From an uncultured Pelagibacteraceae bacterium (GTDB taxonomy: Bacteria > Pseudomonadota > Alphaproteobacteria > Pelagibacterales > Pelagibacteraceae), in assembly GCA_902589305.1 (NCBI GenBank), contig CACISL010000003.1:32001-75753 (forward strand): a DNA stretch of 43,753 nucleotides. Reading direction: 5' to 3'. The notes under the pieces are model-generated. The model was not told where the DNA came from. It did not search any database and saw only the letters and a program-made list of their open reading frames with translations. Shown here piece by piece: positions 27,926-37,282 of this stretch; within the stretch, counting starts at the first letter, position 1, and every line of letters starts with the position of its first letter. A program made the translations under genes and the position numbers.

Positions 27926-28672
27926 TCAATATTTAATATTCTTCAAATACAGACCGCATGAAGGAGCCAAAGGTGCACAATTATTCCGTTTTTTTGATTT
28001 AAATACATGTTTAAATTTTTTTAAACTCCATTTACCCCTAGATAGATATTGCAAGCACCCCACCATGGATCTTATCTGCGTTTGCAAGAAAGATCTTGAT
28101 TTAAAAATAATATAAATTTTTTCATTATTTTTTTTTACTTTAATCGAGTTAATTTTTTTAATAGGAGACTTTGCAGAGCATGTAGAGGCTCGAAAAGTTG
28201 AAAAATCATGCTTACCTTCTAAAAGTTTTGTACCTTTTTTTAAAAGTTTTAAATTTAATTTTTTCTTTACATGCCAGGTTTTATTTTTGTTAATTGAGGG
28301 TGAGCTTTCTCTATTTGTAATAAAATATTCATATTCTCTTTCTTTTGCATTAAATCTTGAATGAAAATCAAGATTTTTTTTTTTAATATCAATTATTGAG
28401 ATCAGACTTTTGTTAAGAAAAAAATTTATTGAATTCAAAAACTTTTTTTTGTCATCAATTCTTTTGTCAATTTTAAAGTGCGCAAATTGACCGAAGGCGT
28501 GAACGCCTTTGTCTGTTCGACCTGCTCCTATTACTTTAATTTTTTTTTTTAAAATTTTTTTAAAACACTTTTCAATTTTTTCTTGAACAGAGACTCCATT
28601 TTTTTGATACTGCCAGCCTACAAATTTTGTTCCTACATATTCAATCTTTATTAAATAATTAAATACTTTCAT
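27926..28672 (-). CDS. truA: tRNA pseudouridine(38-40) synthase
   Basis: TruA makes pseudouridine at positions 38-40 of tRNA anticodon stems. I choose the ATG at 28672 (MKVFNYLIKIEYVGTKFVGW), giving 248 aa; an upstream in-frame start at 28690 would only add a non-conserved head. The catalytic Asp is in GAGRTDKGVHAFGQFAHF, and FRASTCSAKSPIKKI and FLQTQIRSMVGCLQYLSRG are also family motifs. It overlaps the fmt 3' end by 14 bases. Confidence 0.95.
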   Translation of the reverse strand: MKVFNYLIKIEYVGTKFVGWQYQKNGVSVQEKIEKCFKKILKKKIKVIGAGRTDKGVHAFGQFAHFKIDKRIDDKKKFLNSINFFLNKSLISIIDIKKKNLDFHSRFNAKEREYEYFITNRESSPSINKNKTWHVKKKLNLKLLKKGTKLLEGKHDFSTFRASTCSAKSPIKKINSIKVKKNNEKIYIIFKSRSFLQTQIRSMVGCLQYLSRGKWSLKKFKHVFKSKKRNNCAPLAPSCGLYLKNIKY

Positions 28673-29585
28673 TAACAAAATTACCAACAATTAAATTATT
28701 ACCCTTTAAAAATTCAAAAGCTGTTGTCTTTTTTTTTCCCTCTTTTTTAAGCTCTATTATCTTGATTGCATTTTCTGAACATGCGATAGTAAAATTATTA
28801 TTTAAGATCTCGCCTGGTGTCCCATTTGCCTTTACCATCTCAGCGCTAATAATTTTTATCCTAATTCCATTAAGTTCAAACCAGCAACCAGGGTTTGGGG
28901 TCAATGCATTAATTTTGGCAATTATTTTTTTTGCATTATCTTTCCAATCTATTTTTCCCTCAGATTTTTTAATCTTTTTTGCGTATGACGCGTTTTTTTC
29001 CTGTTGAGGAAAAAATTTTGCTTTATCTTTTTCAATTAGATTAAGTGAGTCGAGTATCATTTGAGCTCCTAAATTTGACATTTTGCTACTAAGTTCCTCA
29101 AATGTTGTGCTTTCAAAAATTTCTATCTTTGATTGCATCATTATCGGACCTGAGTCTAGTTTTGGAACAATTTTCATAATAGATATTCCAGTTTCTTTAT
29201 CCAGATTCATAATCGCTCTTTGAATGGGTGCGGCTCCTCTCCATTTTGGTAACAAAGATGCATGAATATTTAAGAATTGAACATCTTTTAATTCTAATAT
29301 TTTTGCTGGAATAATTTTTCCGTAAGCGACAACTACTACTACATCTGGCTTTAATTTTTTAATATATTCATACTCATCATGATCTAAATTCAAGGGATGT
29401 TTAACATCAATTTTTTTTTTTTTTGAAATTTCGTGAACAGGTGTAATACTAATTTTTTGTCCTCGATCCCTTTTATTAGGTGTTTGAGTATAAACACACA
29501 AAACTTTATGATTAGATTTATGAATTTTTTCAAGAATTGGGACAGCAAATTCTGGCGTGCCCATAAAAATAATTTTTAAAGCCAT
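28659..29585 (-). CDS. fmt: Methionyl-tRNA formyltransferase
   Basis: Fmt formylates initiator Met-tRNA using 10-formyltetrahydrofolate. The 308-aa protein has FMGTPEFAVPILEKI at the N-terminus, the formyl-folate and catalytic region LNIHASLLPKWRGAAPIQRA, the conserved DSGPIM stretch and the C-terminal OB-like domain (LTPNPGCWFELNGIRIKI). It follows def by 5 bases. Pairing of fmt with def is widespread, since one adds and the other removes the formyl group. Confidence 0.96.
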   Translation of the reverse strand: MALKIIFMGTPEFAVPILEKIHKSNHKVLCVYTQTPNKRDRGQKISITPVHEISKKKKIDVKHPLNLDHDEYEYIKKLKPDVVVVVAYGKIIPAKILELKDVQFLNIHASLLPKWRGAAPIQRAIMNLDKETGISIMKIVPKLDSGPIMMQSKIEIFESTTFEELSSKMSNLGAQMILDSLNLIEKDKAKFFPQQEKNASYAKKIKKSEGKIDWKDNAKKIIAKINALTPNPGCWFELNGIRIKIISAEMVKANGTPGEILNNNFTIACSENAIKIIELKKEGKKKTTAFEFLKGNNLIVGNFVNESI

Positions 29586-29590
29586 AAAAT

Positions 29591-30115
29591 TTATAATACA
29601 ACTTTATTAAGTTCTTTCTTATACTTAACTAATTTTTTTATTATCATATCTTTCTTTAGTTTTGATAAATAATCAATAAATAAAATTCCATTAAGATGAT
29701 CAATTTCGTGCTGAATGCATGTTGATAAAAGTCCACTAGCTTTTAGTTCTTTTTTTTTTCCATCGTAATTAATATAATCTATGTGACACTCAGCTGGTCT
29801 TTCTATTTCTGCAAAGTAATTTGGTAAAGACAAACATCCCTCTTCATAAGTTGATATTTTTTTAGATTTAAAAGTAATACTTGGATTTATTAGGAATAAT
29901 GGATTTTTTTTTTCTTTTTCTTTTGAAATATCTATTACTATCAACCTTTTAAGAATACCAATTTGGACTGCTGCTAAGCCAATTCCTGGGGCTGCATACA
30001 TTGTTTCTAGCATATCGTCCATTAACTTTTTTAATTCTTTGTCAACTTTTTCTACAGGATCACTTTTTTTCCTCAAAATAGGATCAGGTTCAATTAAAAT
30101 ATTTCTCTTGGTCAT
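29591..30115 (-). CDS. def: Peptide deformylase
   Basis: Def removes the formyl group from new proteins with an active-site metal. The 174-aa protein has all three family motifs: GIGLAAVQIG, EGCLSLPNYFA (metal-binding Cys) and QHEIDHLNGILFID (HExxH). Length is normal for a type 1 enzyme. It follows the 583-aa exported-protein gene by 17 bases and precedes fmt. Confidence 0.97.
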   Translation of the reverse strand: MTKRNILIEPDPILRKKSDPVEKVDKELKKLMDDMLETMYAAPGIGLAAVQIGILKRLIVIDISKEKEKKNPLFLINPSITFKSKKISTYEEGCLSLPNYFAEIERPAECHIDYINYDGKKKELKASGLLSTCIQHEIDHLNGILFIDYLSKLKKDMIIKKLVKYKKELNKVVL

Positions 30116-30132
30116 TATTAATTATATAGTTA

Positions 30133-31884
30133 TTAAATTCTCTGAGGTAGTGCTGAGATCAATACCTTATTTCTAAATTTTATGAGATCTGTATCATTCA
30201 ATAAGCTAGTTATAAAGTATATACTTTCAGGATCTAGCTGATACGGCTCATCTTCACCAAGAATTTCTACTATTTTTAAAGCAAGAAATGCACTTTGTTC
30301 ATTTTCAATTAGTTGAAATAAATTTTTTGGAATTTCGTATTTTGAAGTTAATTCCTTAAAATCTAAATTAGATGGAATTTCAAAACCGTCTTTCATTAAT
30401 GAGTTAATTAATGCTAGATCTTTTGCTGAATAAAAATATTTTCTATTTTTGCTAATTTTTTTAATTACTTTGTTAATTTCTTTTTGAATTTTTTTCTCAC
30501 TTTCACTCTCTAGATAATATTTCAAAATATTTGATTGATGTAAAACTTTATCGTTATATTTTACTTTTCCAATTTTATCTTCTTTGCGTTTCGCAACTCT
30601 GCTTTCAGCAGTTTCCTTAAATTTTTCTGGAATGTTTTCTAATCCTATTTCTTTTAAGACATTATTTACAAACTTAGAATAAATTTTTTCAATATCCTTT
30701 TGATTGAACAGCTCTTCTAATAAGAAAAGATACTCCAACTTAACATTTAAATCCTCAGAAAGTAAAAATTTTTGGTATATTAAGGATCTAGCTTCAATTT
30801 CATCTAGTGTTTGATAAACATTTTTAGCGTTTATTAAAGTATTTAAGTTAAATGGCATTTGTTTGTAGATGTTAAAGATTATTTGAATATCGATCTGGCC
30901 TTCATTTGCTGCTAACTCAAGTTTTTTTAATTTTTCATTATCAGTTATATCATCCAATTTAATTAAATTAGCTGCATTCAAATACTTCCAAATTTCTTTT
31001 TTCGTTTTTGTTGTAGGCTCATAATTAAAATTATTAATTGTGATACTAGAAAGATAAAAATTTAATAAATTTTTTTCATTAATTTTTTCAGAAGTTTGGC
31101 TGGAAATACCTAATAAAAAGTTAATCTTATCATCAAAAAATTTATCTGATTGTTTTTGTTCTCGTAAGAGATCTAACAAAAGTTGTGCTTGCGGTTTTTT
31201 CTTATTAAAAATTAGACAATAAATTTTAAATTTTTCTAAATATGCATCTTTAATTGTACTATCTATAAACTCTATTTTATCACACCCTTTTTTAATATTT
31301 GCCTGTGCAATATTATCATCAACAAGAAATTGAACGGCTCTACTTTTTCCTTCGAATTCTTTATTCTGTTTCAAAAAATCTTCTATTAATTCAACGCGAT
31401 TGTTATCAATAAGCCAATTGATTTTCAAATTAACGAATTCTTTTTCTTCCATCCCATTAGGGGGATATGAGAAAGAAAATAATACTCCCTCTAAAATTTC
31501 ATTTGAAGTATTCGACAATTTTATCTTTTTAAGTCTCTTTAAAATAGATCTTACATCTTCAGCTTTTGTATTTGACCACATGTTAAGATTAAAGTTAAAA
31601 TCAGCAGGATCGTGTATGCCAAAAATCTTTGAATCGATTGAGGTTTTAGAAAAATTTTCTTGTACATTTATTTTTTGATTAGTTTCAATTTTTTGAGGTA
31701 AATTTAAATCTATTGAATTTTTTTTTTCTTCAGAAATAGAGCCAGTACCATCAGGTGTATCAATTTTTTTATTTGAATTATCTTTCCAAATATCAATTTT
31801 ATCTTCACCTTGTAGGTGGGGTGAAGATAAAAATATTAAAATTAAAAAACAATTCCTACAGCTTTTTAATATCATTTGTAACAT
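30133..31884 (-). CDS. Putative exported protein of 583 aa, unknown function
   Basis: The N-terminus has a basic start, a hydrophobic stretch (about CFLILIFLSSP) and a polar segment after HLQGED, consistent with a Sec signal peptide; the ATG at 31875 is an alternative start. A low-complexity polar linker to about residue 85 precedes a long, helix-rich region with repeated Leu/Glu/Lys patterns that looks like a tetratricopeptide or other alpha-solenoid fold. I see no catalytic motif. I recall similar alphaproteobacterial proteins of unknown function with an IHDPADFNF-type segment. Its start overlaps a 59-aa membrane-protein gene by 29 bases, and def follows by 17 bases. Confidence 0.75.
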   Translation of the reverse strand: MLQMILKSCRNCFLILIFLSSPHLQGEDKIDIWKDNSNKKIDTPDGTGSISEEKKNSIDLNLPQKIETNQKINVQENFSKTSIDSKIFGIHDPADFNFNLNMWSNTKAEDVRSILKRLKKIKLSNTSNEILEGVLFSFSYPPNGMEEKEFVNLKINWLIDNNRVELIEDFLKQNKEFEGKSRAVQFLVDDNIAQANIKKGCDKIEFIDSTIKDAYLEKFKIYCLIFNKKKPQAQLLLDLLREQKQSDKFFDDKINFLLGISSQTSEKINEKNLLNFYLSSITINNFNYEPTTKTKKEIWKYLNAANLIKLDDITDNEKLKKLELAANEGQIDIQIIFNIYKQMPFNLNTLINAKNVYQTLDEIEARSLIYQKFLLSEDLNVKLEYLFLLEELFNQKDIEKIYSKFVNNVLKEIGLENIPEKFKETAESRVAKRKEDKIGKVKYNDKVLHQSNILKYYLESESEKKIQKEINKVIKKISKNRKYFYSAKDLALINSLMKDGFEIPSNLDFKELTSKYEIPKNLFQLIENEQSAFLALKIVEILGEDEPYQLDPESIYFITSLLNDTDLIKFRNKVLISALPQRI

Positions 31885-32035
31885 TTATATCGTATTTTTT
31901 TTCAGGACTTGGAAATTTAATCTTTTCTACAAAAAAAATAGCAGCTATAAAAAATACTATAATCATTAATAGCCTTATTAATATTTTTATAAGCGAACTG
32001 CCAAAGCTTAGTTTTCTATTGTATTTAAGTTGCAT
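31856..32035 (-). CDS. Small single-pass membrane protein of 59 aa
   Basis: An ATG at 32035 opens a 59-codon frame ending with TAG at 31858-31856. The product starts MQLKYNRKLSFGSSLIKILI, has one strong hydrophobic helix (about residues 16-36, including MIIVFFIAAIFFVEK) and a polar tail ending in VTNDIKKL. Basic residues precede the helix, so the tail should face the periplasm. It overlaps the start of the 583-aa gene by 29 bases, a coupling typical of this genome. I do not recognise it. A 95-codon frame on the opposite strand is less credible, as it has no related context. Confidence 0.62.
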   Translation of the reverse strand: MQLKYNRKLSFGSSLIKILIRLLMIIVFFIAAIFFVEKIKFPSPEKKYDINVTNDIKKL

Positions 32036-32108
32036 ACTTTAAGAATTTATTTAAACTCAATAAATAAGACATATTTATGAAAAATCAAATTTAAAATCGG
32101 ATATAATT

Positions 32109-32630
32109 TTGAGAAAAAACCTTGTTTTAACTGGAATGATGGGTGTAGGAAAATCTACAATAGGTAAAACACTTGCAAAAAAGCTATCTTATAACTTTAT
32201 AGATATAGATAATCTTATAGAGCAAAAAGAAGGGTGTTCAATTAATTCTATATTTCAGAGGAAAAGCGAAAATTATTTTAGAAAATTAGAAAATAAATTA
32301 AGTTTAAACGAATTAAAAAAGAAAAACTCCGTTATTTCTTTAGGTGGAGGCGCTTTTTTAAGTAGATCAATAAGAAAAGCTGTCAAAGTTTATGCGGTAA
32401 GTTTTTGGTTGGATGTTAATGTTGAAGAATTAATATTAAGATTAAGAAAAACTAAAAAAAGACCATTGCTTTTTAATAAAAATCTTTCTGAGACTGTTAA
32501 TAAAATTTACTTGGAGAGAAAACAAACTTATAATGAGTCTGATTTTAAAATTAATTGCAATTTTTTAAAACCTGAAAAAATTGCCGAAAAAGTACTAGAG
32601 CTTTATGAAATATCGAGAAATAAGATATAA
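32109..32630 (+). CDS. aroK: Shikimate kinase
   Basis: AroK phosphorylates shikimate at O3 in aromatic amino-acid synthesis. The 173-aa protein has the P-loop LTGMMGVGKSTIGKTLAKKL at residues 7-26, the shikimate-binding DID (FIDIDNLIEQKEG), FRKLE and LGGGAFLS, and the lid KKRPLLFN. I accept a TTG start at 32109, since there is no in-frame ATG close upstream and the next Met would remove the beta strand before the P-loop. It overlaps aroB by 26 bases, the usual aroK-aroB pairing. Confidence 0.94.
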   Translation: MRKNLVLTGMMGVGKSTIGKTLAKKLSYNFIDIDNLIEQKEGCSINSIFQRKSENYFRKLENKLSLNELKKKNSVISLGGGAFLSRSIRKAVKVYAVSFWLDVNVEELILRLRKTKKRPLLFNKNLSETVNKIYLERKQTYNESDFKINCNFLKPEKIAEKVLELYEISRNKI

Positions 32631-33717
32631 GGATACATTAAATAAATACTCTGTGATAATTGGAGATAATATTCTTAGTATTTTACCTAAGAAAATTGAA
32701 GAATGCTGTCCAAAAACCCAAAAAATCGCTTTGATAATTGATGGTAAAGTTCCAAAAAAATTCAAAAAAATACTAAGTATTAAGTTAAAAAAATATAAAC
32801 TTTTCTTCTTGTCCTTTAAAGCGAGTGAAAAAAATAAAACTATTAAGACCGCCTCTTTTTTTGTTAGTAAATTATTATCCAAAAACCTAAATAGATCAGA
32901 TTTAGTAATTGCAGTGGGCGGGGGAATTACTGGAGATTTAGTAGGATTTGTTGCAAGTATTTTTAAAAGAGGAATAAATTTTATTAATATACCAACTACT
33001 TTGCTTGCTCAGGTAGATGCTTCGATCGGCGGAAAAAGCGGGGTAAACTCTTTTGCAGGAAAAAATCTTATAGGTTCTTTTTATCAACCTACATTAGTAT
33101 TAAGCGATAGCAGTTTTTTGAAGACATTACCAAAAAAAGAGATGATTTGTGGATATGCTGAGATTTTGAAGCATGCAATAATTAAAGATAAGAAATTTTT
33201 TAACTGGTTAAAAATTAATACTCAAAAAGTTCTTTCTAGAGAACCTAAGGAACTTATATATGCAATAAATAAAAGTTGTGAAATTAAAATGGATGTAGTC
33301 AATAGAGATGTCAACGAAAAATCTTTGAGAATGATTTTAAATTTCGGACATACTTTTGCTCATGCTATTGAGGTAAAAAATAATTATTCAGCTAATATTA
33401 CACATGGGGAAGCTGTATTATCTGGGATCATTCTGGTTACTAGATTATCTCATATTCTTAAAATTTGTAAAAAAAATGATCTTACTGAAATAGTAGAAAT
33501 TTATAACAAAAATAATCTTTCATATACTTTTAAAAATTTTTCAAAGAGAAATTTTATAAGTAAATTGATACCGTTTCTTGAAAATGACAAAAAAAATAAT
33601 GATGATAAGATTAACTTTATTTTATTGAAAAAAATTGGAAAAACAACAATGCCTAATAAAAATAAAATTTCTTTAAACGCAATAAAGAAATATTCAAAAA
33701 TTATGGCTCAATACTAA
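32605..33717 (+). CDS. aroB: 3-dehydroquinate synthase
   Basis: AroB converts DAHP to 3-dehydroquinate using NAD and a metal ion. The 370-aa protein has VIAVGGGITGDLVGFVASIF (dinucleotide binding), FINIPTTLLAQVDASIGGKS, GYAEILKHAIIKD and the metal-ligand region ILNFGHTFAHAIE followed by THGEAVLSGI. The ATG lies inside aroK. The 3' end overlaps the convergent bolA gene by 17 bases. Confidence 0.96.
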   Translation: MKYREIRYKDTLNKYSVIIGDNILSILPKKIEECCPKTQKIALIIDGKVPKKFKKILSIKLKKYKLFFLSFKASEKNKTIKTASFFVSKLLSKNLNRSDLVIAVGGGITGDLVGFVASIFKRGINFINIPTTLLAQVDASIGGKSGVNSFAGKNLIGSFYQPTLVLSDSSFLKTLPKKEMICGYAEILKHAIIKDKKFFNWLKINTQKVLSREPKELIYAINKSCEIKMDVVNRDVNEKSLRMILNFGHTFAHAIEVKNNYSANITHGEAVLSGIILVTRLSHILKICKKNDLTEIVEIYNKNNLSYTFKNFSKRNFISKLIPFLENDKKNNDDKINFILLKKIGKTTMPNKNKISLNAIKKYSKIMAQY

Positions 33718-33958
33718 TTTGTAAAGCGTGTATTTTTTTTTTTAAATCTTCTTTTAAAATTTTCATAATTATTTTTTGCGCATTAATCCTAGATAAAGAT
33801 TTTAAGTAGGATGATTTGATTTTAATATGTAGATGAAATTTATCTTTAGAAAAAAACTTATGACCTCTATGTTTTTCAGAATTGTTAACAATTTCTAAAT
33901 TTTCTACTTCAACTTTTTCGATTATTTTGTTCCTTATTTCATCAAAATAGTTTTTCAT
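33701..33958 (-). CDS. BolA family protein
   Basis: An 85-aa protein with the BolA/class II KH-like pattern: a helix followed by LEIVNNSEKHRGHK, HLHIKIKSSYLKSLSRINAQ and HALQISIEP. The HRGH histidines are in the region that binds [2Fe-2S] clusters together with monothiol glutaredoxins. BolA proteins are involved in iron-sulfur cluster handling and stress response. It is divergent from the J-domain gene with a 30-base gap, a pairing I know from other alphaproteobacteria, and it converges on aroB. Confidence 0.9.
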   Translation of the reverse strand: MKNYFDEIRNKIIEKVEVENLEIVNNSEKHRGHKFFSKDKFHLHIKIKSSYLKSLSRINAQKIIMKILKEDLKKKIHALQISIEP

Positions 33959-33988
33959 TTTAAAAATTTTAATATATAGAATTAACTT

Positions 33989-34504
33989 ATGAAAATTATA
34001 TGTGATTGGGATAATTGTAAAGAAATTGGTTCCTACAAAGCTCCTGTGGAAAGGGATAATAGTAGAAAATATAGACTACTATGCTTAGAGCATATAAAAA
34101 TTTTTAACAAAAATTGGAATTATTTTGAAAATATGAATAATGAAGAAATCGAATATTTCATTAAATCTGATCTAACTTGGCATAAATCGACTAAAAACTT
34201 TGGATCGTCTGAAAATTTTTTTAATATTCTTTGGAATAACGCTCTTGAAGATAAACTTAATATTTTTAGATCATCAAGCTTTAAAGATTTTAAAAAAACC
34301 AAAATTTCTCAAACTGATAAAGACGCTTTGCAAGTTATGGAGCTAAATGAAGACGTAAAATGGGAAAAAATTCACTCAAAATTTAAAGAGCTTGTAAAAA
34401 AATACCATCCTGATAAAAACCAAGGAAGTAAAAAATTTGAAGATAAGCTAAAAAAAATTACATTAGCATACAGTCAATTAAAAAAAACATTAGGTAAAAA
34501 ATGA
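33989..34504 (+). CDS. J-domain protein with N-terminal Cys motif
   Basis: A 171-aa protein. The N-terminal third has C5 and C10 (CDWDNC) and C32/H35 (LLCLEH), which could form a zinc site, followed by KNWNYF. The C-terminal 60 residues are a J domain with the HPD motif at 140-142 (ELVKKYHPDKNQGSKKFEDK), which stimulates DnaK. It lacks the Gly/Phe and zinc-finger regions of true DnaJ, so it is a specialised co-chaperone. It overlaps cobS by 4 bases (ATGA), suggesting it serves the CobS/CobT complex. Confidence 0.9.
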   Translation: MKIICDWDNCKEIGSYKAPVERDNSRKYRLLCLEHIKIFNKNWNYFENMNNEEIEYFIKSDLTWHKSTKNFGSSENFFNILWNNALEDKLNIFRSSSFKDFKKTKISQTDKDALQVMELNEDVKWEKIHSKFKELVKKYHPDKNQGSKKFEDKLKKITLAYSQLKKTLGKK

Positions 34505-35478
34505 GCTCAGAACAACTACCGCAGAAACCTGATATAAAAATATCAGTAAAACAAACTTTTGGTTTTGATAGTGAAATGAAAGTTGGAGCATTTTCAAAAA
34601 AAAATGAGTATGTTCCGAAAGTTGACCCGGATTATAAGTTCGATAAAGATACTACATTGGCAATTTTAGCTGGTTTCTCCTTTAACAAAAGAGTTTTGAT
34701 ACAAGGATACCATGGAACTGGAAAATCCACTCACATTGAACAAGTGGCTGCAAGATTAAATTGGCCTTGTGTGAGAGTAAATTTAGATAGTCATATAAGC
34801 AGGATCGATCTTATAGGAAAAGATGCAATTATTTTAAAAGACGGTAAGCAAGTAACACAATTTAAAGAGGGTATACTTCCTTGGTCGATACAAAACCCTG
34901 TGGCTCTAGTGTTTGACGAATACGATGCAGGTAGACCTGATGTAATGTTTGTAATTCAAAGAGTGTTAGAAAGTGATGGTAATTTTACACTATTAGATAA
35001 GAATAAAGTTTTGGAGCAACATGATTTTTTCAGAATTTTTGCAACCACAAATACTATAGGTCTTGGAGACACAACAGGTCTCTATCATGGAACTCAACAA
35101 ATAAATCAAGGACAGATGGATAGATGGAATATTGTATCTACTTTAAATTATCTTCCTTTTGAAAAAGAACTAGAAATTGTTATTTCTAAAAATAAAAGTT
35201 TTAATAACAAAGATGGAAAAGAATTAATTTCAAACATGATTAAAGTAGCAGATTTGACTAGAAAAGGTTTTACAAATGGAGATATATCAACTGTAATGAG
35301 TCCCAGGACTATTTTGCACTGGGTAGATAATACAGATATTTTTAAAGATAAAGGGTATGCTTTTAGAATAACATTTCTCAATAAGTGTGATGAATTAGAA
35401 AAGAAAATAATTTCTGAATATTACCAAAGATGTTTTGGTGAAGACTTGCCTGAGTCTTCGATAAATATATCAATTTAA
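34501..35478 (+). CDS. cobS: CobS-type AAA+ ATPase (cobaltochelatase subunit homologue)
   Basis: CobS is the AAA+ ring subunit of aerobic cobaltochelatase CobN-CobS-CobT. The 325-aa protein has the N-terminal family segment [20 protein letters not shown], Walker [10 protein letters not shown] (69-77), Walker [16 protein letters not shown] (about 133-147), and the sensor region [20 protein letters not shown]. The match to CobS is strong, but no cobN or other cobalamin-synthesis gene is in the window and SAR11 bacteria are known not to make B12. The real client may therefore be another metal or protein. It precedes cobT by 7 bases. Confidence 0.9.
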   Translation: MSSEQLPQKPDIKISVKQTFGFDSEMKVGAFSKKNEYVPKVDPDYKFDKDTTLAILAGFSFNKRVLIQGYHGTGKSTHIEQVAARLNWPCVRVNLDSHISRIDLIGKDAIILKDGKQVTQFKEGILPWSIQNPVALVFDEYDAGRPDVMFVIQRVLESDGNFTLLDKNKVLEQHDFFRIFATTNTIGLGDTTGLYHGTQQINQGQMDRWNIVSTLNYLPFEKELEIVISKNKSFNNKDGKELISNMIKVADLTRKGFTNGDISTVMSPRTILHWVDNTDIFKDKGYAFRITFLNKCDELEKKIISEYYQRCFGEDLPESSINISI

Positions 35479-35485
35479 ATTTACA

Positions 35486-37282
35486 GTGGAAAATAAAAAA
35501 GACAAAATCGAGGATTTTAAAACTGCAATAAGCTCAACGGTAAGATCTTTATCTGATTCTCAAAAAATTCAAGTTTTTTTTGGAAATCAAGTTTCAAAAT
35601 CTGAAAACAATTCTATTAGACTTCCTAACTTAGAAAATAAAGGTAACAAAATTAATTACGAAGAAATAAGAGCGATTGCGGACTCAAAGTCTCTTAATCT
35701 GAGATTTTCTAATAAAAAAACATTTAAAAAATATGAACCAGAGGGAAACATTTCAAAAAAACTTTACAGTATTTCAGAAAAAATACGCTGTGAAAAAATA
35801 GGGACAAGTTATTTTAAAGGAGTAAAAAATAATATTGAAAAATACTACAATAAAAGAGTTTCTGAATTAGATTTAAAAAGTAGTGAAGATAAAATGGTAG
35901 AGTCGTTTGAAAATTATTTCAGAGAGAAAATTTTAGATTATAAAAATGATGTAAAAATAGATAAAAAAATTAAGGCTTATAAAAAAGACTTAAACGATCA
36001 GTTAAAAAATAAAATCTTAGAGCTGAAAAACTCTACTCTGGATCAAGAAAAATTCAATTCACTTATTTCAAAATTAATTTCTAACATGAGTTTAGATGAG
36101 AGTTTTGACGATGAGGAAAAGAGGGATGAGCATGATGATAAAGATAAACAGTCCAATCCGCAAAACCAAGAGCAAAAAACTAAGGACATAGATGAGAAAC
36201 AAGAAGAAATGTCTATTGATACTGGTATGCCTGATTTGGAGAATGAGGCGATGGAATCAGATCAAGCTGAGGAAGAGCTTGAAATAGAAAATAGCTCAAA
36301 TCCAGAATTAAAAAAAAGAAGTGTCTCTAATCTTGGAGATTTAAAATATAAAACATATACCGATGAATTTGATGAAATTGTAAAAGCAGAGGAACTTGAA
36401 AGTGTAGATGAACTTTCTAGACTAAGAAAAAATCTAGACCAACAATTGTTGCAATTAAAAAATTTTATTTCAAAACTTGCAAATAAATTGCAAAGAAAAC
36501 TATTAGCAAAACAAAATAGATCTTGGAATTTTGATTTAGAGGAAGGTTTATTAGATACATCCAAACTTCCTAGAATCATTATGGATCCATTTAATTCTTT
36601 ATCTTTTAAAAAAGAAAAAGATACTGAATTTAAAGATACACTTGTAACGATACTTATTGATAACTCTGGGTCAATGCGAGGGAAACCAATTTCTGTTGCC
36701 GCTATTTGTGCCGATATCCTCTCAAGAACTCTAGAAAGATGTATGGTTAAAGTAGAGATACTTGGATTTACAACTAAACATTGGAAAGGGGGATCTTCAA
36801 GGGAAAAATGGATGAAAAATAATAAACCAACTTTACCTGGAAGGTTAAACGATTTAAGACATATTATCTATAAGTCTGCTGATACCCCATGGAGACAATC
36901 AAAAAATAATATGGGTCTTATGCTTAAAGAGGGATTGCTTAAAGAAAATATCGATGGTGAGGCTCTTAAATGGGCTTTCAATAAGATGAGCAAAAGAAAA
37001 GAAGACAGAAAGATTCTAATGATAATCTCGGACGGTGCTCCAGTAGATGACTCAACTTTATCAACTAACTCAAGTGATTATTTAGAGACAAATTTAAAAA
37101 AGACAGTTAAATGGATTGAAAATAAATCTAATATAGAGCTTTTAGCTATAGGGATTGGTCATGATGTAACAAGATATTATAATAGAGCTGTAAAAATAAC
37201 TGACGTTCAAGATTTGGGAGATGTAATGATAAATCAATTAACAGATTTGTTTGTAGAAAATAAAAAAAAGACAATTCACTAG
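35486..37282 (+). CDS. cobT: CobT-type VWA protein (cobaltochelatase subunit homologue)
   Basis: A 598-aa partner of the AAA+ protein, starting with GTG at 35486. The N-terminal half is helical and Lys/Glu-rich; residues about 205-275 are a very acidic linker (runs of Glu and Asp); the C-terminal domain is von Willebrand A with the MIDAS motif [12 protein letters not shown] near residue 390, and [15 protein letters not shown] later. [15 protein letters not shown] is a known CobT segment. In CobN-CobS-CobT this subunit links the ATPase ring to the chelatase. It overlaps the 3' end of the convergent transporter gene by 4 bases. Confidence 0.9.
   Translation: MENKKDKIEDFKTAISSTVRSLSDSQKIQVFFGNQVSKSENNSIRLPNLENKGNKINYEEIRAIADSKSLNLRFSNKKTFKKYEPEGNISKKLYSISEKIRCEKIGTSYFKGVKNNIEKYYNKRVSELDLKSSEDKMVESFENYFREKILDYKNDVKIDKKIKAYKKDLNDQLKNKILELKNSTLDQEKFNSLISKLISNMSLDESFDDEEKRDEHDDKDKQSNPQNQEQKTKDIDEKQEEMSIDTGMPDLENEAMESDQAEEELEIENSSNPELKKRSVSNLGDLKYKTYTDEFDEIVKAEELESVDELSRLRKNLDQQLLQLKNFISKLANKLQRKLLAKQNRSWNFDLEEGLLDTSKLPRIIMDPFNSLSFKKEKDTEFKDTLVTILIDNSGSMRGKPISVAAICADILSRTLERCMVKVEILGFTTKHWKGGSSREKWMKNNKPTLPGRLNDLRHIIYKSADTPWRQSKNNMGLMLKEGLLKENIDGEALKWAFNKMSKRKEDRKILMIISDGAPVDDSTLSTNSSDYLETNLKKTVKWIENKSNIELLAIGIGHDVTRYYNRAVKITDVQDLGDVMINQLTDLFVENKKKTIH

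Noticed and set aside
27900-27960. AATATT palindromic stretch at the GT2/truA convergence as a terminator
   Set aside because: It is only a short A/T palindrome overlapping coding ends, with no G/C stem or clear U-run.
28673-28690. Longer TruA starting at 28690
   Set aside because: The extra six residues are not family-like and extend further into fmt; MKVFNYLIKIEY is the typical start.
31755-32042. 95-codon plus-strand frame opposite the 59-aa membrane protein gene
   Set aside because: It runs antisense across the start of the 583-aa gene and the small membrane protein gene, ends in the divergent promoter region, and shows only the hydrophobic Phe/Leu bias expected from the complement of Lys-rich codons.
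32102-32107. Perfect TATAAT just before aroK
   Set aside because: It lies 1 base before the TTG start at 32109, so a transcript from it would begin inside the gene, beyond the only start that keeps the P-loop strand. In AT-rich DNA a chance match is likely.
32595-32882. 95-codon minus-strand frame opposite aroB
   Set aside because: It lies fully within well-supported aroK/aroB coding sequence and has no recognisable content.
36262-36579. 105-codon Ser/Phe-rich minus-strand frame
   Set aside because: It is the complement of the acidic linker and following helix of cobT; composition follows from Glu/Lys codons on the other strand.
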